NCBI GenBank assembly: GCA_012269655.1
Contig: JAAXJV010000248.1
Span: forward strand, 1-13,998
DNA: 13,998 nucleotides
Source: Pseudomonadales bacterium
GTDB taxonomy: Bacteria; Pseudomonadota; Gammaproteobacteria; Pseudomonadales; Litorivicinaceae
Direction of reading: 5' to 3'
The notes beneath the pieces are model-generated. The model saw only the letters and a list, made by a program, of their open reading frames with translations. It made no database searches and was not told the DNA's origin. Below, one piece after another: positions 1 through 8,212 of this stretch. Each line of letters opens with the position of its first letter. Positions within the stretch are counted from its first letter, which is position 1. A program made the translations under genes and the position numbers.

Positions 1-384
1 GCCTACGAGTTGGCGGATACTCTGGATCATGCCGATCAGGCTCACTACAGCTTGTTAAAACAGCGTGCTCAGCAGGCGCTGAGCGACATGGGAGCTGTCT
101 TCAATGGGCAAAGCGACGTTCCGACGCTTTTAAATGCGCATTTTCCGGGTTGTGACGCTGAGCTTTTGATGAGCAGCCTGCCAGACGTATGTTTATCCAG
201 CGGCAGTGCCTGTAATTCGGCGGATGTGTCCCCATCTCACGTCCTGATGGGCATGGGACTGGGCCGCGATCGAGCGCTGTCGTCTGTGCGCATCAGTTGG
301 GGGCGCTTTACCACCCTAACCGACATGGATCGTTTTTTGGACCTGCTGGCGAAGTCCGTAGGGGTAATGAGTAAAACTGCATGA
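1..384 (+). CDS. Cysteine desulfurase, IscS/NifS type (class V aminotransferase), C-terminal part
   Basis: PLP-dependent enzyme that takes sulfur from L-cysteine, leaving alanine and an enzyme persulfide used for Fe-S cluster and thiocofactor synthesis in the cytoplasm. The frame is open to the left edge, so only the last 127 residues are visible and the PLP lysine lies outside. The active-site loop reads SSGSACNSA, with the persulfide-forming cysteine at visible residue 71 (codon 211-213). It is followed by the family-typical SSVRISWGRFTT. This loop marks the group I (IscS/NifS) branch, not SufS, whose loop is RxGHHCA. The protein ends soon after the last helix (KSVGVMSKTA) and lacks the roughly 20-residue tail that E. 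coli IscS uses to dock IscU. Its stop overlaps the iscA start by 4 nt (ATGA), which suggests coupled translation. I leave the symbol empty because iscS, nifS-like or a SUF-associated paralogue all remain possible. Confidence 0.93.
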   Translation, partial: AYELADTLDHADQAHYSLLKQRAQQALSDMGAVFNGQSDVPTLLNAHFPGCDAELLMSSLPDVCLSSGSACNSADVSPSHVLMGMGLGRDRALSSVRISWGRFTTLTDMDRFLDLLAKSVGVMSKTA

Positions 385-704
385 GCTTACAAGTCACTGA
401 AATTGCAGCGGCACACCTAGGCCGCCAACTGGCACAAAACGAACAGGCCCAGGGCATTCGTCTGGGCGTCAAACCCGCCGGTTGCAGTGGATACATGTAC
501 ATCGTTGACTTTGTCACGGCGCCGACCGACCACGATGTGGCCCTCGATTTCCATGGAGTCCCGGTATTTGTAGATGACCTCTCGTTACCCATGATGGATG
601 CGGTTACGGTCGATCTGGTCACCGAGGGCCTTAACAAAGGGCTGCGCTTCCATAACGAAAATGCGGTCAGCGAGTGCGGCTGCGGCGAGTCTTTTTCCGT
701 CTAA
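381..704 (+). CDS. iscA: A-type iron-sulfur carrier protein (IscA/SufA/ErpA family)
   Basis: Small cytoplasmic carrier (HesB/IscA family) that binds iron or Fe-S clusters and passes them to apo-enzymes. It is 107 residues long, the same as E. coli IscA. The three ligand cysteines are in the expected places: C35 in the GCSGY motif, and C99 and C101 in ECGCGESF at the C-terminus. Its start overlaps the desulfurase stop by 4 nt, so the two are probably translated together. In Pseudomonas-type isc operons iscU precedes and hscB, hscA, fdx and iscX follow iscA; here ndk follows after 71 nt with none of them between. I am sure of the family. The exact paralogue is less certain: the cysteine spacing and length fit IscA, but SufA is close in sequence. 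Confidence 0.93.
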   Translation: MSLQVTEIAAAHLGRQLAQNEQAQGIRLGVKPAGCSGYMYIVDFVTAPTDHDVALDFHGVPVFVDDLSLPMMDAVTVDLVTEGLNKGLRFHNENAVSECGCGESFSV

Positions 705-711
705 TGCTGTA

Positions 712-735
712 TTGACAGCGTACTTAGCCTATAAT
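712..735 (+). promoter_or_regulatory. Candidate sigma70-like promoter for ndk, with abnormal spacing
   Basis: A perfect TTGACA (712-717) and a perfect TATAAT (730-735) lie in the only sizeable gap before the ndk-der gene train. The spacer is only 12 bp, against the usual 16-18 bp, so the two boxes probably cannot be used together. No good -35 sits 16-18 bp upstream of TATAAT, and no TG extension precedes it. The TTGACA is also part of a small inverted repeat, GCTGT-ATTG-ACAGC (706-719). A GC-rich discriminator follows TATAAT. I read this as a real promoter zone with uncertain internal organisation. Confidence 0.4.
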
Positions 736-762
736 CCGCGCGAAATTTTTCCGTTAGATAAT

Positions 763-772
763 AGGAGCTCCT
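763..772 (+). promoter_or_regulatory. Shine-Dalgarno of ndk inside a 10-bp perfect palindrome
   Basis: AGGAG at 763-767 stands 8 nt before the ndk ATG (776) and is a strong ribosome-binding site that fixes the start. The ten bases AGGAGCTCCT (763-772) form a perfect palindrome, so the Shine-Dalgarno is followed directly by its own complement. With no loop between the arms, only a 3-bp stem could close within one RNA molecule. Confidence 0.75.
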
Positions 773-775
773 CAC

Positions 776-1201
776 ATGGCGCTAGAACGTACGCTATCCA
801 TCATCAAGCCCGACGCTGTGGGCAAAAACGCAATCGGCCAGATCGTGGCTCGTTTTGAAGCCGCTGGCCTCAAAATCGTTGCGCAAAAAATGCTACACCT
901 GTCAGACAAAGAAGCCGGTGGTTTCTATGCTGAGCACGCCGAGCGTCCTTTCTACGGTGACCTGGTTGCGTTCATGACTTCAGGCCCCGTCGTGGTTCAG
1001 GTGTTGGAAGGCGAAGACGCCATCGCCAAGAACCGTGACCTGATGGGTGCTACCAACCCCAAAGAAGCTGATGCCGGCACCATCCGCGCTGACTTTGCTG
1101 AGAGCATCGACGCGAACGCGGTACACGGTTCAGACAGCCCTGCAAGCGCTGCCCGCGAAGTGGCTTACTTCTTCGCTGAAACCGAAGTACACAGCCGCTA
1201 A
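776..1201 (+). CDS. ndk: Nucleoside diphosphate kinase
   Basis: Moves the terminal phosphate from ATP to other (d)NDPs through a phosphohistidine, which balances cytoplasmic NTP and dNTP pools. At 141 residues it is normal length for bacterial Ndk and colinear with the E. coli enzyme. The start is typical ([12 protein letters not shown]). The catalytic histidine is H117 in NAVHGSDSP, followed by the conserved [10 protein letters not shown]. The ATG is supported by AGGAG 8 nt upstream. It is the first gene of a tightly packed train: its TAA is followed directly by the rlmN ATG. The only nearby promoter-like boxes lie in the 71-nt gap just upstream, so ndk probably leads the transcript, perhaps with readthrough from iscA. 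Confidence 0.98.
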   Translation: MALERTLSIIKPDAVGKNAIGQIVARFEAAGLKIVAQKMLHLSDKEAGGFYAEHAERPFYGDLVAFMTSGPVVVQVLEGEDAIAKNRDLMGATNPKEADAGTIRADFAESIDANAVHGSDSPASAAREVAYFFAETEVHSR

Positions 1202-2311
1202 ATGGAGCGGACGAATCTGCTGGGGATGACCCAGGCACAGTTGGTTGAATTCGTGAGCGACAGCTTGAACGAAAAAGCCTTCCGTGCCCGTCAGATCTTT
1301 AAGTGGATTCACCAATATGGCGTTGATAATTTCGACGACATGACCAACCTCGCCAAGCCGCTGCGTGCGCGCTTGGCCGAGGTGGCTGAAATTCGAGCCC
1401 CTGAAGTGCTATTTCAGGGCGACTCAAAAGACGGTACCCGTAAGTGGGTGCTGAAAGTCGATGGCGGCAGTGCCATCGAGACGGTTTACATCCCCGACGG
1501 CAAGCGCGGAACCCTGTGTGTCAGCTCGCAGGTGGGTTGCTCGCTGGACTGCAGTTTTTGCTCGACCGGTAAGCAGGGCTTTAACAAGAACCTGACTCCG
1601 GCCGAAATCATCGGGCAGGTTTGGTTGGCCGCGAAATCCTACGGCCTGCCAGTATTGGACACCGCCGAGCGCCGCGTGACCAACGTGGTCATGATGGGCA
1701 TGGGGGAGCCCTTACTGAATTACGAGCCTGTCGTGGATTGCATGCGCACCATGATGGACGATGATGCCTATGGCATCAGCAAGCGCCGGGTGACCTTGTC
1801 TACCAGCGGTGTGGTGCCGGCCCTGGATCGATTGGGTAGCGAGATCGACGTGAGCCTTGCGGTTTCATTGCACGCCCCCAACGACGAGCTGCGCAACGTC
1901 CTGGTGCCGATCAACAAGAAGTACAACATCGACACGCTGTTTGCCGCTACTCAGCGCTATTTAGATGCGCTGCCGGACAATCGCAGCGTGACCTTTGAAT
2001 ACACCATGCTGGATGGCGTTAACGATCAGCTCGAGCATGCCAATCAGTTGGCTCGGCTCATCAAAAAGACCGGCATCCGCTGCAAGGTTAACCTGATTCC
2101 ATTCAATCCGTTCCCGGGAACAGATTACAAAACCAGCCCGCGCCCTGTTATTGAGGCTTTCCAACGAAAGCTGGTACATTCGAATATCATCACGACGGTT
2201 CGTACCACGCGGGGTGACGATATTGACGCCGCCTGCGGTCAATTGGTGGGCAGTGTGATGGACAAAACCCGTCGCAGCGAACGGTATATAAAACTACAAC
2301 AGGTTCAGTAA
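1202..2311 (+). CDS. rlmN: Dual-specificity RNA methyltransferase RlmN (23S rRNA A2503 and tRNA A37)
   Basis: Radical-SAM enzyme that makes 2-methyladenosine at A2503 of 23S rRNA and at A37 of some tRNAs, affecting decoding accuracy and drug response at the peptidyl transferase centre. It has 369 residues, the usual family length. The cluster motif CX3CX2C is C113, C117 and C120. C106 (TLCVSS), seven residues before it, matches E. coli C118. C345 (DAACGQLVG) matches C355, which carries the methyl group. [12 protein letters not shown] and [14 protein letters not shown] are further family landmarks. The ATG abuts the ndk stop with no gap and no clear Shine-Dalgarno, so translation is probably coupled. 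The stop overlaps pilF by one base. The required [4Fe-4S] cluster links it functionally to the Fe-S genes upstream. Confidence 0.98.
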   Translation: MERTNLLGMTQAQLVEFVSDSLNEKAFRARQIFKWIHQYGVDNFDDMTNLAKPLRARLAEVAEIRAPEVLFQGDSKDGTRKWVLKVDGGSAIETVYIPDGKRGTLCVSSQVGCSLDCSFCSTGKQGFNKNLTPAEIIGQVWLAAKSYGLPVLDTAERRVTNVVMMGMGEPLLNYEPVVDCMRTMMDDDAYGISKRRVTLSTSGVVPALDRLGSEIDVSLAVSLHAPNDELRNVLVPINKKYNIDTLFAATQRYLDALPDNRSVTFEYTMLDGVNDQLEHANQLARLIKKTGIRCKVNLIPFNPFPGTDYKTSPRPVIEAFQRKLVHSNIITTVRTTRGDDIDAACGQLVGSVMDKTRRSERYIKLQQVQ

Positions 2312-3054
2312 TGCGGTATTTGGCGATGGTTTTGATGATGGGGATAGCGGGCTGCGCCACCGTATCCGAACCCCGTCTCAGCGAATCGCAACGCAACGAA
2401 CGTGTTCAAACTTTGACTACCCTGGCACTGAGTTATATCGAACAGGGCAGCTTCGACCGTGCGGTGGATCCCTTAGAGCGGGCTTTAGCGCTGGCTCCTA
2501 AAGATCAAGAGGCCATGCTGGCGAAAGCCGTGATGCTGGAAAGGCAAGGCGACGTGCAGCCGGCACAGGTTGCTTACAATCAATTATTTGCTGCGCACTC
2601 GGATTTCACCCGAGGTCGACAGATTTACGCCAATTTCCTGTTTTCCACCGATCAAATTGAGGCGGCTTGTCAAGCGCTCGAGCAGGTAACGGCGGACACG
2701 CTATATAGCGCCCGTGCACAAGCCTTTGAAAACTTAGGGCAGTGCCGCGACCGTCTGGGACAACCAGATTTGGCGTTGGCGGCCTACGAGCGAGCAAACC
2801 GCTTAGATATCCGTCGCCCTTTGCCCAATCTGGTATTGGCCGAGCGTCAGTTCCTCGCGGGCGACTTACAGCGGGCGACCTACCACTATGGTCAGTATGT
2901 TCGCCGCGCTCAGCAGACATCTCGGAGTCTATGGGTCGGAATTCGGATTGCCCAAGCGACGGGCGATCGGAATTCGCAAGCCAGCTACGAGCTGTTGCTG
3001 CGTAACCAATTTAGCAATTCGGCTGAATTCTCGGCCTGGCAGGAGTGGAAGTAG
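2311..3054 (+). CDS. pilF: Type IV pilus biogenesis lipoprotein PilF/PilW
   Basis: Outer-membrane lipoprotein (pilotin) that in Pseudomonas and Neisseria helps assemble the PilQ secretin for type IV pili. The N-terminus is a short lipoprotein signal peptide with lipobox IAGC, giving C15 as the lipidated cysteine. The rest is helical TPR repeats: the clearest spans residues about 34-66 (SYIEQGSFDRAVDPLERALA), with others near 68-100 and 130-165. At 247 residues it is close to Pseudomonas PilF. Its ATG overlaps the rlmN stop by 1 nt, and its TAG overlaps the rodZ GTG by 1 nt. Position between rlmN and rodZ is the standard location in Pseudomonas relatives and supports the call, since TPR sequence alone is not specific. 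It implies, but does not prove, a type IV pilus system elsewhere. Confidence 0.88.
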   Translation: MRYLAMVLMMGIAGCATVSEPRLSESQRNERVQTLTTLALSYIEQGSFDRAVDPLERALALAPKDQEAMLAKAVMLERQGDVQPAQVAYNQLFAAHSDFTRGRQIYANFLFSTDQIEAACQALEQVTADTLYSARAQAFENLGQCRDRLGQPDLALAAYERANRLDIRRPLPNLVLAERQFLAGDLQRATYHYGQYVRRAQQTSRSLWVGIRIAQATGDRNSQASYELLLRNQFSNSAEFSAWQEWK

Positions 3055-4085
3055 TGTCAAACGATGTCATCCTGGAGACGCCAGAACTGCCGGGCAAAGC
3101 GATTCAAGAGGCACGTGAAGCCGCGGGACTAACGGTCAAGGAACTCGCTGCCTCGGTTCGGATCTCAGCCACGGCGATGACAGCGATCGAAGAAGATCGT
3201 TACGACAAACTGCCGGGTTTGCCCTTCGTGCGGGGTTACCTTACCAACTTGCAGCGCGAACTGGGCATGGATCAGGCCGATGTTCTGGATAAGTTTGACC
3301 ACTGGCGTAAAGACCACCCCGAGGGGTTTCAGGCGCCGGTTTCGCCCTTTGTCGATCCGGACAGTTTGCCCAAAAAGCCCAAAGCGGGACGCTATACCCT
3401 TTTCGTTCTGGTAGCAGCCATAGCGGTGTGGTTATTTGCCGCCGGCGGCATCGGTCAGATCACGGTTTGGCTATCGCCGGCCGAAGTCGCTCGAAATGGT
3501 AGTGAGCCGATTGAATCTGAGCCTTTATTGCCGCTGCTAACGGCCACCGAGAAAGCCGATAGCGAGCCTATGGTGGAATCTGAATCGGCGCCGGTTGAAG
3601 AGCCGGTTGCCGTGGTTGAACCAACACCCGAGCCAGAGCTTGTCCAGGAAGCCCCTGAGCCTGAACCCGAAGTGCAAGTCGTGTCGGCCGAGGACGAACC
3701 TGCCGCCGAGCCAGTTGTCGAAGCGGAACCCGAGGCTGCGCCTGCACCAGCTACGACTCCTGCAGAAACTGAATCCCTACTTCCAGCAGTCGCCGAAGCG
3801 GTTCCGCTGCCCGTCGATCTGCCTGAATCGGCCACAGCCAATCTAGACGATCATCGATTGCGTCTGACCTTTGCAGGGGACAGTTGGGTCGAGATTACCG
3901 GCCCCGATAACGAGCGGCTTGTGGGTGATCTGCTGAATGCCGATGACGTGGTGGAATTGACGGGTCCGGGTCCATTCAATGTTTTGGTCGGCAACGTTCA
4001 GGTCACCACGTTGACCTTTGATAATCAGGCCATAGATTTGAGCGAACGCGCACGGCAAAATGTTGCGCGCATTCAATTGCCGTAG
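3054..4085 (+). CDS. rodZ: Cytoskeletal protein RodZ (HTH, single TM, DUF4115)
   Basis: Inner-membrane protein that anchors MreB and the elongasome and sets rod shape. I choose GTG at 3054: AGGAG (3041-3045) lies 8 nt upstream, and the GTG shares one base with the pilF TAG. A GTG at 3045 would overlap that Shine-Dalgarno. This gives 343 residues. Residues about 13-85 form an Xre-like helix-turn-helix ([20 protein letters not shown]) that in RodZ binds MreB rather than DNA. A transmembrane helix spans about 115-139. A long acidic, Pro/Glu/Ala/Val-rich periplasmic linker runs about 145-262. The C-terminal DUF4115 beta domain ([13 protein letters not shown] to PFNVLVGNV) runs about 266-335. The linker is low-complexity and likely disordered. 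ispG follows after 7 nt. Confidence 0.94.
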   Translation: MSNDVILETPELPGKAIQEAREAAGLTVKELAASVRISATAMTAIEEDRYDKLPGLPFVRGYLTNLQRELGMDQADVLDKFDHWRKDHPEGFQAPVSPFVDPDSLPKKPKAGRYTLFVLVAAIAVWLFAAGGIGQITVWLSPAEVARNGSEPIESEPLLPLLTATEKADSEPMVESESAPVEEPVAVVEPTPEPELVQEAPEPEPEVQVVSAEDEPAAEPVVEAEPEAAPAPATTPAETESLLPAVAEAVPLPVDLPESATANLDDHRLRLTFAGDSWVEITGPDNERLVGDLLNADDVVELTGPGPFNVLVGNVQVTTLTFDNQAIDLSERARQNVARIQLP

Positions 4086-4092
4086 AGATCGC

Positions 4093-5205
4093 ATGAAATT
4101 CCAACATCAAATTAAGCGTCGGGTGTCTCGCCCGATTCAGGTCGGTTCTGTCCAAGTAGGCGGAGATGCCCCGATCAGTGTTCAGACCATGACCAATACC
4201 GAAACCACCGAGGTCGCCGCCACGGTCGCTCAGATCAATTCGGTGGTTGAAGCCGGTGCAGACATTGTGCGTGTGTCAGTCCCGAGTATGGATGCAGCCG
4301 ACGCCTTTGGTCAGATCCGTCAACGGGTCAAGGTGCCTTTGGTGGCGGACATCCACTTTGACTACAAGATCGCATTGAAGGTGGCCGAGCTTGGCGTCGA
4401 TTGTCTACGCATCAATCCGGGCAATATTGGACGGGAGGATCGTGTTCAGGCGGTGGTGTCAGCGGCACGGGACAAAGGTATTCCGATCCGTATCGGAGTG
4501 AACGCGGGATCGCTCGAAAAAGATCTACAGAAAAAGTACGGCGAGCCCACACCCGAAGCCTTGGTTGAATCGGCCATGCGCCACATCGACTACTTCGATC
4601 GTTTGGATTTCCAAGACTACAAAGTCAGCTTGAAGGCCTCGGATGTGCACATGGCGGTCGGTGCTTATCGTTTGATTGCGGATCAGATTGAGCAGCCGCT
4701 TCATTTGGGTATTACTGAGGCCGGTGGCTTTCGCAGCGGCAGCGTGAAGTCCGCTATTGGGCTGGGCATGTTGTTGGCCGAAGGCATCGGCGACACCCTG
4801 CGGGTATCGCTGGCGGCCGATCCGGTTCAGGAAGTCAAAGTCGGCTACGACATTTTGCGGTCGTTGGGCATCCGCTCAAGAGGCATCAACTTTATCGCGT
4901 GTCCAAGCTGCTCTCGTCAGAATTTTGACGTCATCAAAACCATGAATGAGTTGGAAATGCGACTGGAAGACGTTCCGACTAAGTTGGACGTGGCGGTCAT
5001 CGGTTGCATCGTGAACGGGCCGGGCGAGGCCAAAGAAGCCGATATCGGGCTAACCGGCGGCACACCGAATAACTTGCTGTATGTCGGTGGTTCTCCAGCC
5101 GGCAAGGTCAAGAACGAAGAATTGGTCGATCAGTTAGAACGTCAGATTCGAGAAAAAGTCGCTGAAAAGCAGGCGCAGGAAGCACAGGTCATCGCCAAAG
5201 GATGA
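4093..5205 (+). CDS. ispG: 4-hydroxy-3-methylbut-2-en-1-yl diphosphate synthase (IspG/GcpE)
   Basis: Converts methylerythritol 2,4-cyclodiphosphate to HMBPP in the MEP isoprenoid pathway, using one [4Fe-4S] cluster and reduced flavodoxin or ferredoxin. I start at ATG 4093 ([10 protein letters not shown]), which matches the family N-terminus; an in-frame ATG at 4060 lies inside rodZ and would add an unsupported 11 residues. At 370 residues it is almost the size of the E. coli enzyme. The cluster ligands are C270 and C273 (CPSCSRQ) and C305 ([10 protein letters not shown]), with the catalytic glutamate at E312, the same numbers as in E. coli. The TIM-barrel landmarks [12 protein letters not shown] and NPGNIG are intact. 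The stop overlaps hisS by 4 nt. Its product feeds undecaprenyl phosphate and quinones, which links it to the rodZ and bamB envelope genes. Confidence 0.97.
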   Translation: MKFQHQIKRRVSRPIQVGSVQVGGDAPISVQTMTNTETTEVAATVAQINSVVEAGADIVRVSVPSMDAADAFGQIRQRVKVPLVADIHFDYKIALKVAELGVDCLRINPGNIGREDRVQAVVSAARDKGIPIRIGVNAGSLEKDLQKKYGEPTPEALVESAMRHIDYFDRLDFQDYKVSLKASDVHMAVGAYRLIADQIEQPLHLGITEAGGFRSGSVKSAIGLGMLLAEGIGDTLRVSLAADPVQEVKVGYDILRSLGIRSRGINFIACPSCSRQNFDVIKTMNELEMRLEDVPTKLDVAVIGCIVNGPGEAKEADIGLTGGTPNNLLYVGGSPAGKVKNEELVDQLERQIREKVAEKQAQEAQVIAKG

Positions 5206-6470
5206 AAGCGATCAAAGCCGTTCGCGGCATGTACGACAGTTACGGAATGGACTCGCGGCTTTGGGGCCGTTTGGATCGGGCGTGGGGCCAGATCATGCAT
5301 GCCCATGCCTACGATCAATTGCGCTCACCGATTGTCGAGCCCGTTGGCTTATTCGCCCGCGCCATCGGTGAGGTGACCGACGTCGTCGAAAAAGAGATGT
5401 ACGTCTTTGAAGATCGTGGCGGAGAAAAACTCGCACTGCGGCCCGAGGGCACTGCAGGTGTCGTCCGAGCCGGTATCGAACAAGGCCTTTTGTATAACCA
5501 GATCCAGAAGTTTTGGTACGCAGGCCCGATGTATCGCTATGAGCGGCCTCAAAAAGGACGCAACCGACAATTTCACCAAATGGGTGCCGAAGTCTTTGGC
5601 CTTAATGGGCCGGACATTGATGTCGAGCTGATCGAAATCACGGCACAGCTTTGGCGCGAACTGGGAATCCTTGATGGCGTGACGCTTCAGCTCAATACGC
5701 TAGGGCAGAGCGAGGAACGCGCAGCGTTTCGTGGGCAGTTGGTCGAATTCTTAAATTCTATCCGCTCGCAACTGGATGAAGACAGCCAGCGCCGGATCGA
5801 CACCAATCCCCTGCGGGTGCTGGATTCAAAGAACCCCGACACGCAGGCCTTGCTGGCCAATGCGCCGGTGCTGAGTGACTTCTTGGGCGAGGAATCGATT
5901 GCCCATTTTGAAGGGCTGAAGGCCGGGCTGGAGTCGGCGGGCATTCGTTACGAGATCAATCCCAAATTGGTTCGCGGATTGGATTATTACAATCGAACGG
6001 TGTTCGAGTGGGTAACCGATCACCTAGGCGCTCAGGGTACGATTTGTGGCGGTGGTCGTTATGACGGCCTGGTTGAGCAGCTGGGCGGTAAAGCAACGCC
6101 AGGTGTCGGTTTTGCCTTGGGCGTCGAGCGCGTGCTGTTGCTGATTGAAGCCATGGAGCAAATCCCGAGTGATTTGGGCCGAGACGCGGACATCTATATG
6201 ATGGCAGCCACTGATGCGGCCGAAGGGCAGATTCGGGCCATGGCGCGCGAGTTGCGAGCAGCCCAGCCTGAGTTGCGTGTCGCTGTCCATCACGGCGGTG
6301 GGAGCTTCAAGTCGCGCATGAAAAAAGCCGACCGTAGCGGTGCGCAAATGTTAGTGTTACTGGGTGATGACGAGTTGGCGGCCCAGACCGTCACGTTAAA
6401 GCCCATGCAGGGTCAGGGCGAGCAGCGACAAGTCGCGCAAGCCGAATGGATTACACAGATTAAGAGTTAG
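5202..6470 (+). CDS. hisS: Histidyl-tRNA synthetase
   Basis: Class II aminoacyl-tRNA synthetase charging tRNA-His in the cytoplasm. It has 422 residues, the usual bacterial size. The catalytic core shows RPEGT (80-84), motif 2 around [18 protein letters not shown] (111-128), the histidine-specific [15 protein letters not shown] (256-270), and motif 3 with [11 protein letters not shown] (301-311). The anticodon-binding domain fills about 325-422 ([19 protein letters not shown]). The start ATGA overlaps the ispG stop by 4 nt and has no well-spaced Shine-Dalgarno, so translation is probably coupled. One oddity: the N-terminal motif, usually like RGMNDYLPGE, reads [10 protein letters not shown], losing the usual proline. 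Everything else supports a working enzyme. Confidence 0.97.
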   Translation: MKAIKAVRGMYDSYGMDSRLWGRLDRAWGQIMHAHAYDQLRSPIVEPVGLFARAIGEVTDVVEKEMYVFEDRGGEKLALRPEGTAGVVRAGIEQGLLYNQIQKFWYAGPMYRYERPQKGRNRQFHQMGAEVFGLNGPDIDVELIEITAQLWRELGILDGVTLQLNTLGQSEERAAFRGQLVEFLNSIRSQLDEDSQRRIDTNPLRVLDSKNPDTQALLANAPVLSDFLGEESIAHFEGLKAGLESAGIRYEINPKLVRGLDYYNRTVFEWVTDHLGAQGTICGGGRYDGLVEQLGGKATPGVGFALGVERVLLLIEAMEQIPSDLGRDADIYMMAATDAAEGQIRAMARELRAAQPELRVAVHHGGGSFKSRMKKADRSGAQMLVLLGDDELAAQTVTLKPMQGQGEQRQVAQAEWITQIKS

Positions 6471-6478
6471 GAAGTTTC

Positions 6479-7105
6479 GTGGATTACAAAGACGAAGACG
6501 AACAGGTCGCCGCGGTCAAACAGTGGTGGGACGAAAACGGCAAATTTGTTATCGGTGCGGTGGTGTTGGCCATTGCCGGTAACTTCGGCTGGACCGCCTA
6601 CAAAGACAATAAAGCCGCCACCGAAGCAGTCCAGAGTGATGCGTTCCAAAAAGTAATCGAAGCCAGTCAGGGCGATGACTTGGATGCGCTATTGGCCGCC
6701 GCCAGTAATGTTCAGACGTCAAATCCTGGCAGCGAATATGCACAGCTTGCCACCTTGTTTGCTGCCAAAGCCTTGGTTGAAAAGGGTGAGTTGGAGCAGG
6801 CTGCAGCGCAACTGCAGGGTGTTATGAATTCAGTGACCATCGATCAGCCGACCGGTGCTGAAGCGCGTTTGCGTTTGGCGGGCCTGCAACTGGCGATGGA
6901 CCAGACAGCCGAAGCGCTCAGTCTGGCGTCACAAAGTTATCCCTCGGCCTATCAGGCCCGTGCGTTGGAAGTGCAGGGCGATGCCTTGCTAGCCCAGGGC
7001 GACCGTGCAGGTGCCAAGGCTGCGTATCAGCAAGCGCAAAATGCCGAAGGCGGCAATGCGTTGCCGCTTTTGACCTACAAACTTAACGAATTGGCAGACG
7101 TTTAA
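6479..7105 (+). CDS. yfgM: YfgM-family inner-membrane TPR protein (ancillary SecYEG/PpiD partner)
   Basis: Single-pass inner-membrane protein with a periplasmic TPR domain. In E. coli YfgM joins PpiD at the SecYEG translocon and helps hand secreted proteins to periplasmic chaperones. The start is GTG 6479, supported by AGGA (6469-6472), which overlaps the hisS stop, 6 nt upstream. It has 208 residues, matching the family. The cytoplasmic N-terminus is acidic (MDYKDEDEQVAAVKQWWDENG), then a transmembrane helix spans about 23-41. The rest is a TPR-like helical repeat region including GELEQAAAQLQGVM and GDALLAQGDRAGAKAAYQQA. It sits between hisS and bamB, its usual place, which fits a role in envelope protein traffic. 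Spacing is 8 nt after hisS and 3 nt before bamB. Confidence 0.92.
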   Translation: MDYKDEDEQVAAVKQWWDENGKFVIGAVVLAIAGNFGWTAYKDNKAATEAVQSDAFQKVIEASQGDDLDALLAAASNVQTSNPGSEYAQLATLFAAKALVEKGELEQAAAQLQGVMNSVTIDQPTGAEARLRLAGLQLAMDQTAEALSLASQSYPSAYQARALEVQGDALLAQGDRAGAKAAYQQAQNAEGGNALPLLTYKLNELADV

Positions 7106-7108
7106 ACC

Positions 7109-8212
7109 ATGAAACGGTTAGCCCTAGTCGGATTTGCCCTTGCTTTGGTCGGTTGCTCCAGCGCCCCCGAGCGTCCCGAGCCTACAGAACTAGACCGAAT
7201 CGACGATAAGGTCGCGCTCAGTGTTCAGTGGAATGAAAACCTGGGTGCTAGCGCAGAGCAGACAGCGATGCTGTGGCCGGCAGTCCAAGGGGATCGAATC
7301 TATGCGGCCGCAGGTGAGACTCTAACTGCCTTGGATGCGACTGGCTCTGTGGTCTGGGAGCAGTCGCTTGAACAGTCGGTCACAGGAGGCGTAACCGCCA
7401 TTGGTAACCAGGTAGTCCTATCAGACGCCATGGGCTCTATTCGGGCGTTCAACAGTGCGAATGGCCAGACAACCTGGAGCTGGGACTGGGGCCGTGAAAC
7501 CATCGTGCCGGCGACCGCAGGACAGAATGGTTTACTGGTGCGTTCAACCGATGAATCGGTCGCTCTAATAGATTTCCAGGGCAATCCTCTTTGGCAGCGC
7601 CAAGGCACTCCCGCGCGTTTAGCTTACCGCGGACAAGCCCGGCCCTTGGCAGTAGACGGTGGATATGTATTGCCCAACGACTCGGGTGAGGTCATGGCAC
7701 TGCTTGCGCAGGATGGTTTAAATGCGTGGCGCCGCTCGCTGGCCGGTGTTCGAGGCGAGTTGGTAGATTTAGACGCGAGTCCGGTGATTGCGGCGAACTC
7801 TATCGTCATCGGTGGAGCCCAGACCGGTCTGTCAGCATTGGATCCCGCGAGTGGCTCTGTTCGTTGGGACGTCGAAGTGTTTTCGTTGCTGCCTTTGACT
7901 ACCGACGAGCAGGCAATCTACGCGACAGACTTGGATGGTCAGGTGGTGGCAGTCAATGCAGCCTCGGGTGAGATCCTATGGCGCCAGACAGGCCTGAAAT
8001 TTCGTTTCCCCAGCGGTCCCATTGCAACTGACGCAGGCATCATGGTGGTGGATTCCTTGGGTGTTGGGCACTTGCTAGATGCACAAAACGGGGCCTTTAT
8101 TGGCCGGCTTAAGACAGGACTGTCAGGAGCGATCAGTCTGACTGCCATTGAACAGGATGTGCTCGCCATGGATAACTCTGGACGATTGAGTCGTATCGGT
8201 ATTAACAACTGA
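7109..8212 (+). CDS. bamB: Outer-membrane protein assembly factor BamB (lipoprotein)
   Basis: Lipoprotein of the BAM complex that inserts beta-barrel proteins into the outer membrane; it acts as a scaffold for BamA on the periplasmic face. A 15-residue signal peptide ends in the lipobox LVGC, giving C16 as the lipidated cysteine. The remainder is a beta-propeller of PQQ-like repeats. Six are easy to see, for example [38 protein letters not shown] and [13 protein letters not shown]. The family has eight blades, and the others are less regular. At 367 residues it is somewhat shorter than E. coli BamB (about 390). It lies 3 nt after yfgM and overlaps der by one base (TGATG). I see no strong Shine-Dalgarno, so translation probably depends on coupling. 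Confidence 0.95.
   Translation: MKRLALVGFALALVGCSSAPERPEPTELDRIDDKVALSVQWNENLGASAEQTAMLWPAVQGDRIYAAAGETLTALDATGSVVWEQSLEQSVTGGVTAIGNQVVLSDAMGSIRAFNSANGQTTWSWDWGRETIVPATAGQNGLLVRSTDESVALIDFQGNPLWQRQGTPARLAYRGQARPLAVDGGYVLPNDSGEVMALLAQDGLNAWRRSLAGVRGELVDLDASPVIAANSIVIGGAQTGLSALDPASGSVRWDVEVFSLLPLTTDEQAIYATDLDGQVVAVNAASGEILWRQTGLKFRFPSGPIATDAGIMVVDSLGVGHLLDAQNGAFIGRLKTGLSGAISLTAIEQDVLAMDNSGRLSRIGINN

Noticed and set aside
706..719. GCTGT-ATTG-ACAGC as an intrinsic terminator for iscA
   Set aside because: The stem is only 5 bp with modest GC, and no T-run follows it.
3455..3841. 128-codon minus-strand frame, rich in Ser, Gly, Ala and Thr
   Set aside because: It is the complement of the Pro/Glu/Ala-rich rodZ linker. 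Codon bias of the low-complexity region keeps it open; the product has no recognisable domain.
4060..4092. Upstream ATG extending ispG by 11 residues
   Set aside because: It lies inside rodZ, and the family N-terminus aligns with the ATG at 4093, which also gives E. coli numbering for all cluster cysteines.
6482..6502. YfgM N-terminus DYKDEDE resembles the FLAG epitope
   Set aside because: The gene is a normal full-length yfgM in its native operon, so this is an acidic cytoplasmic N-terminus and not an engineered tag. It could cross-react with anti-FLAG antibody.
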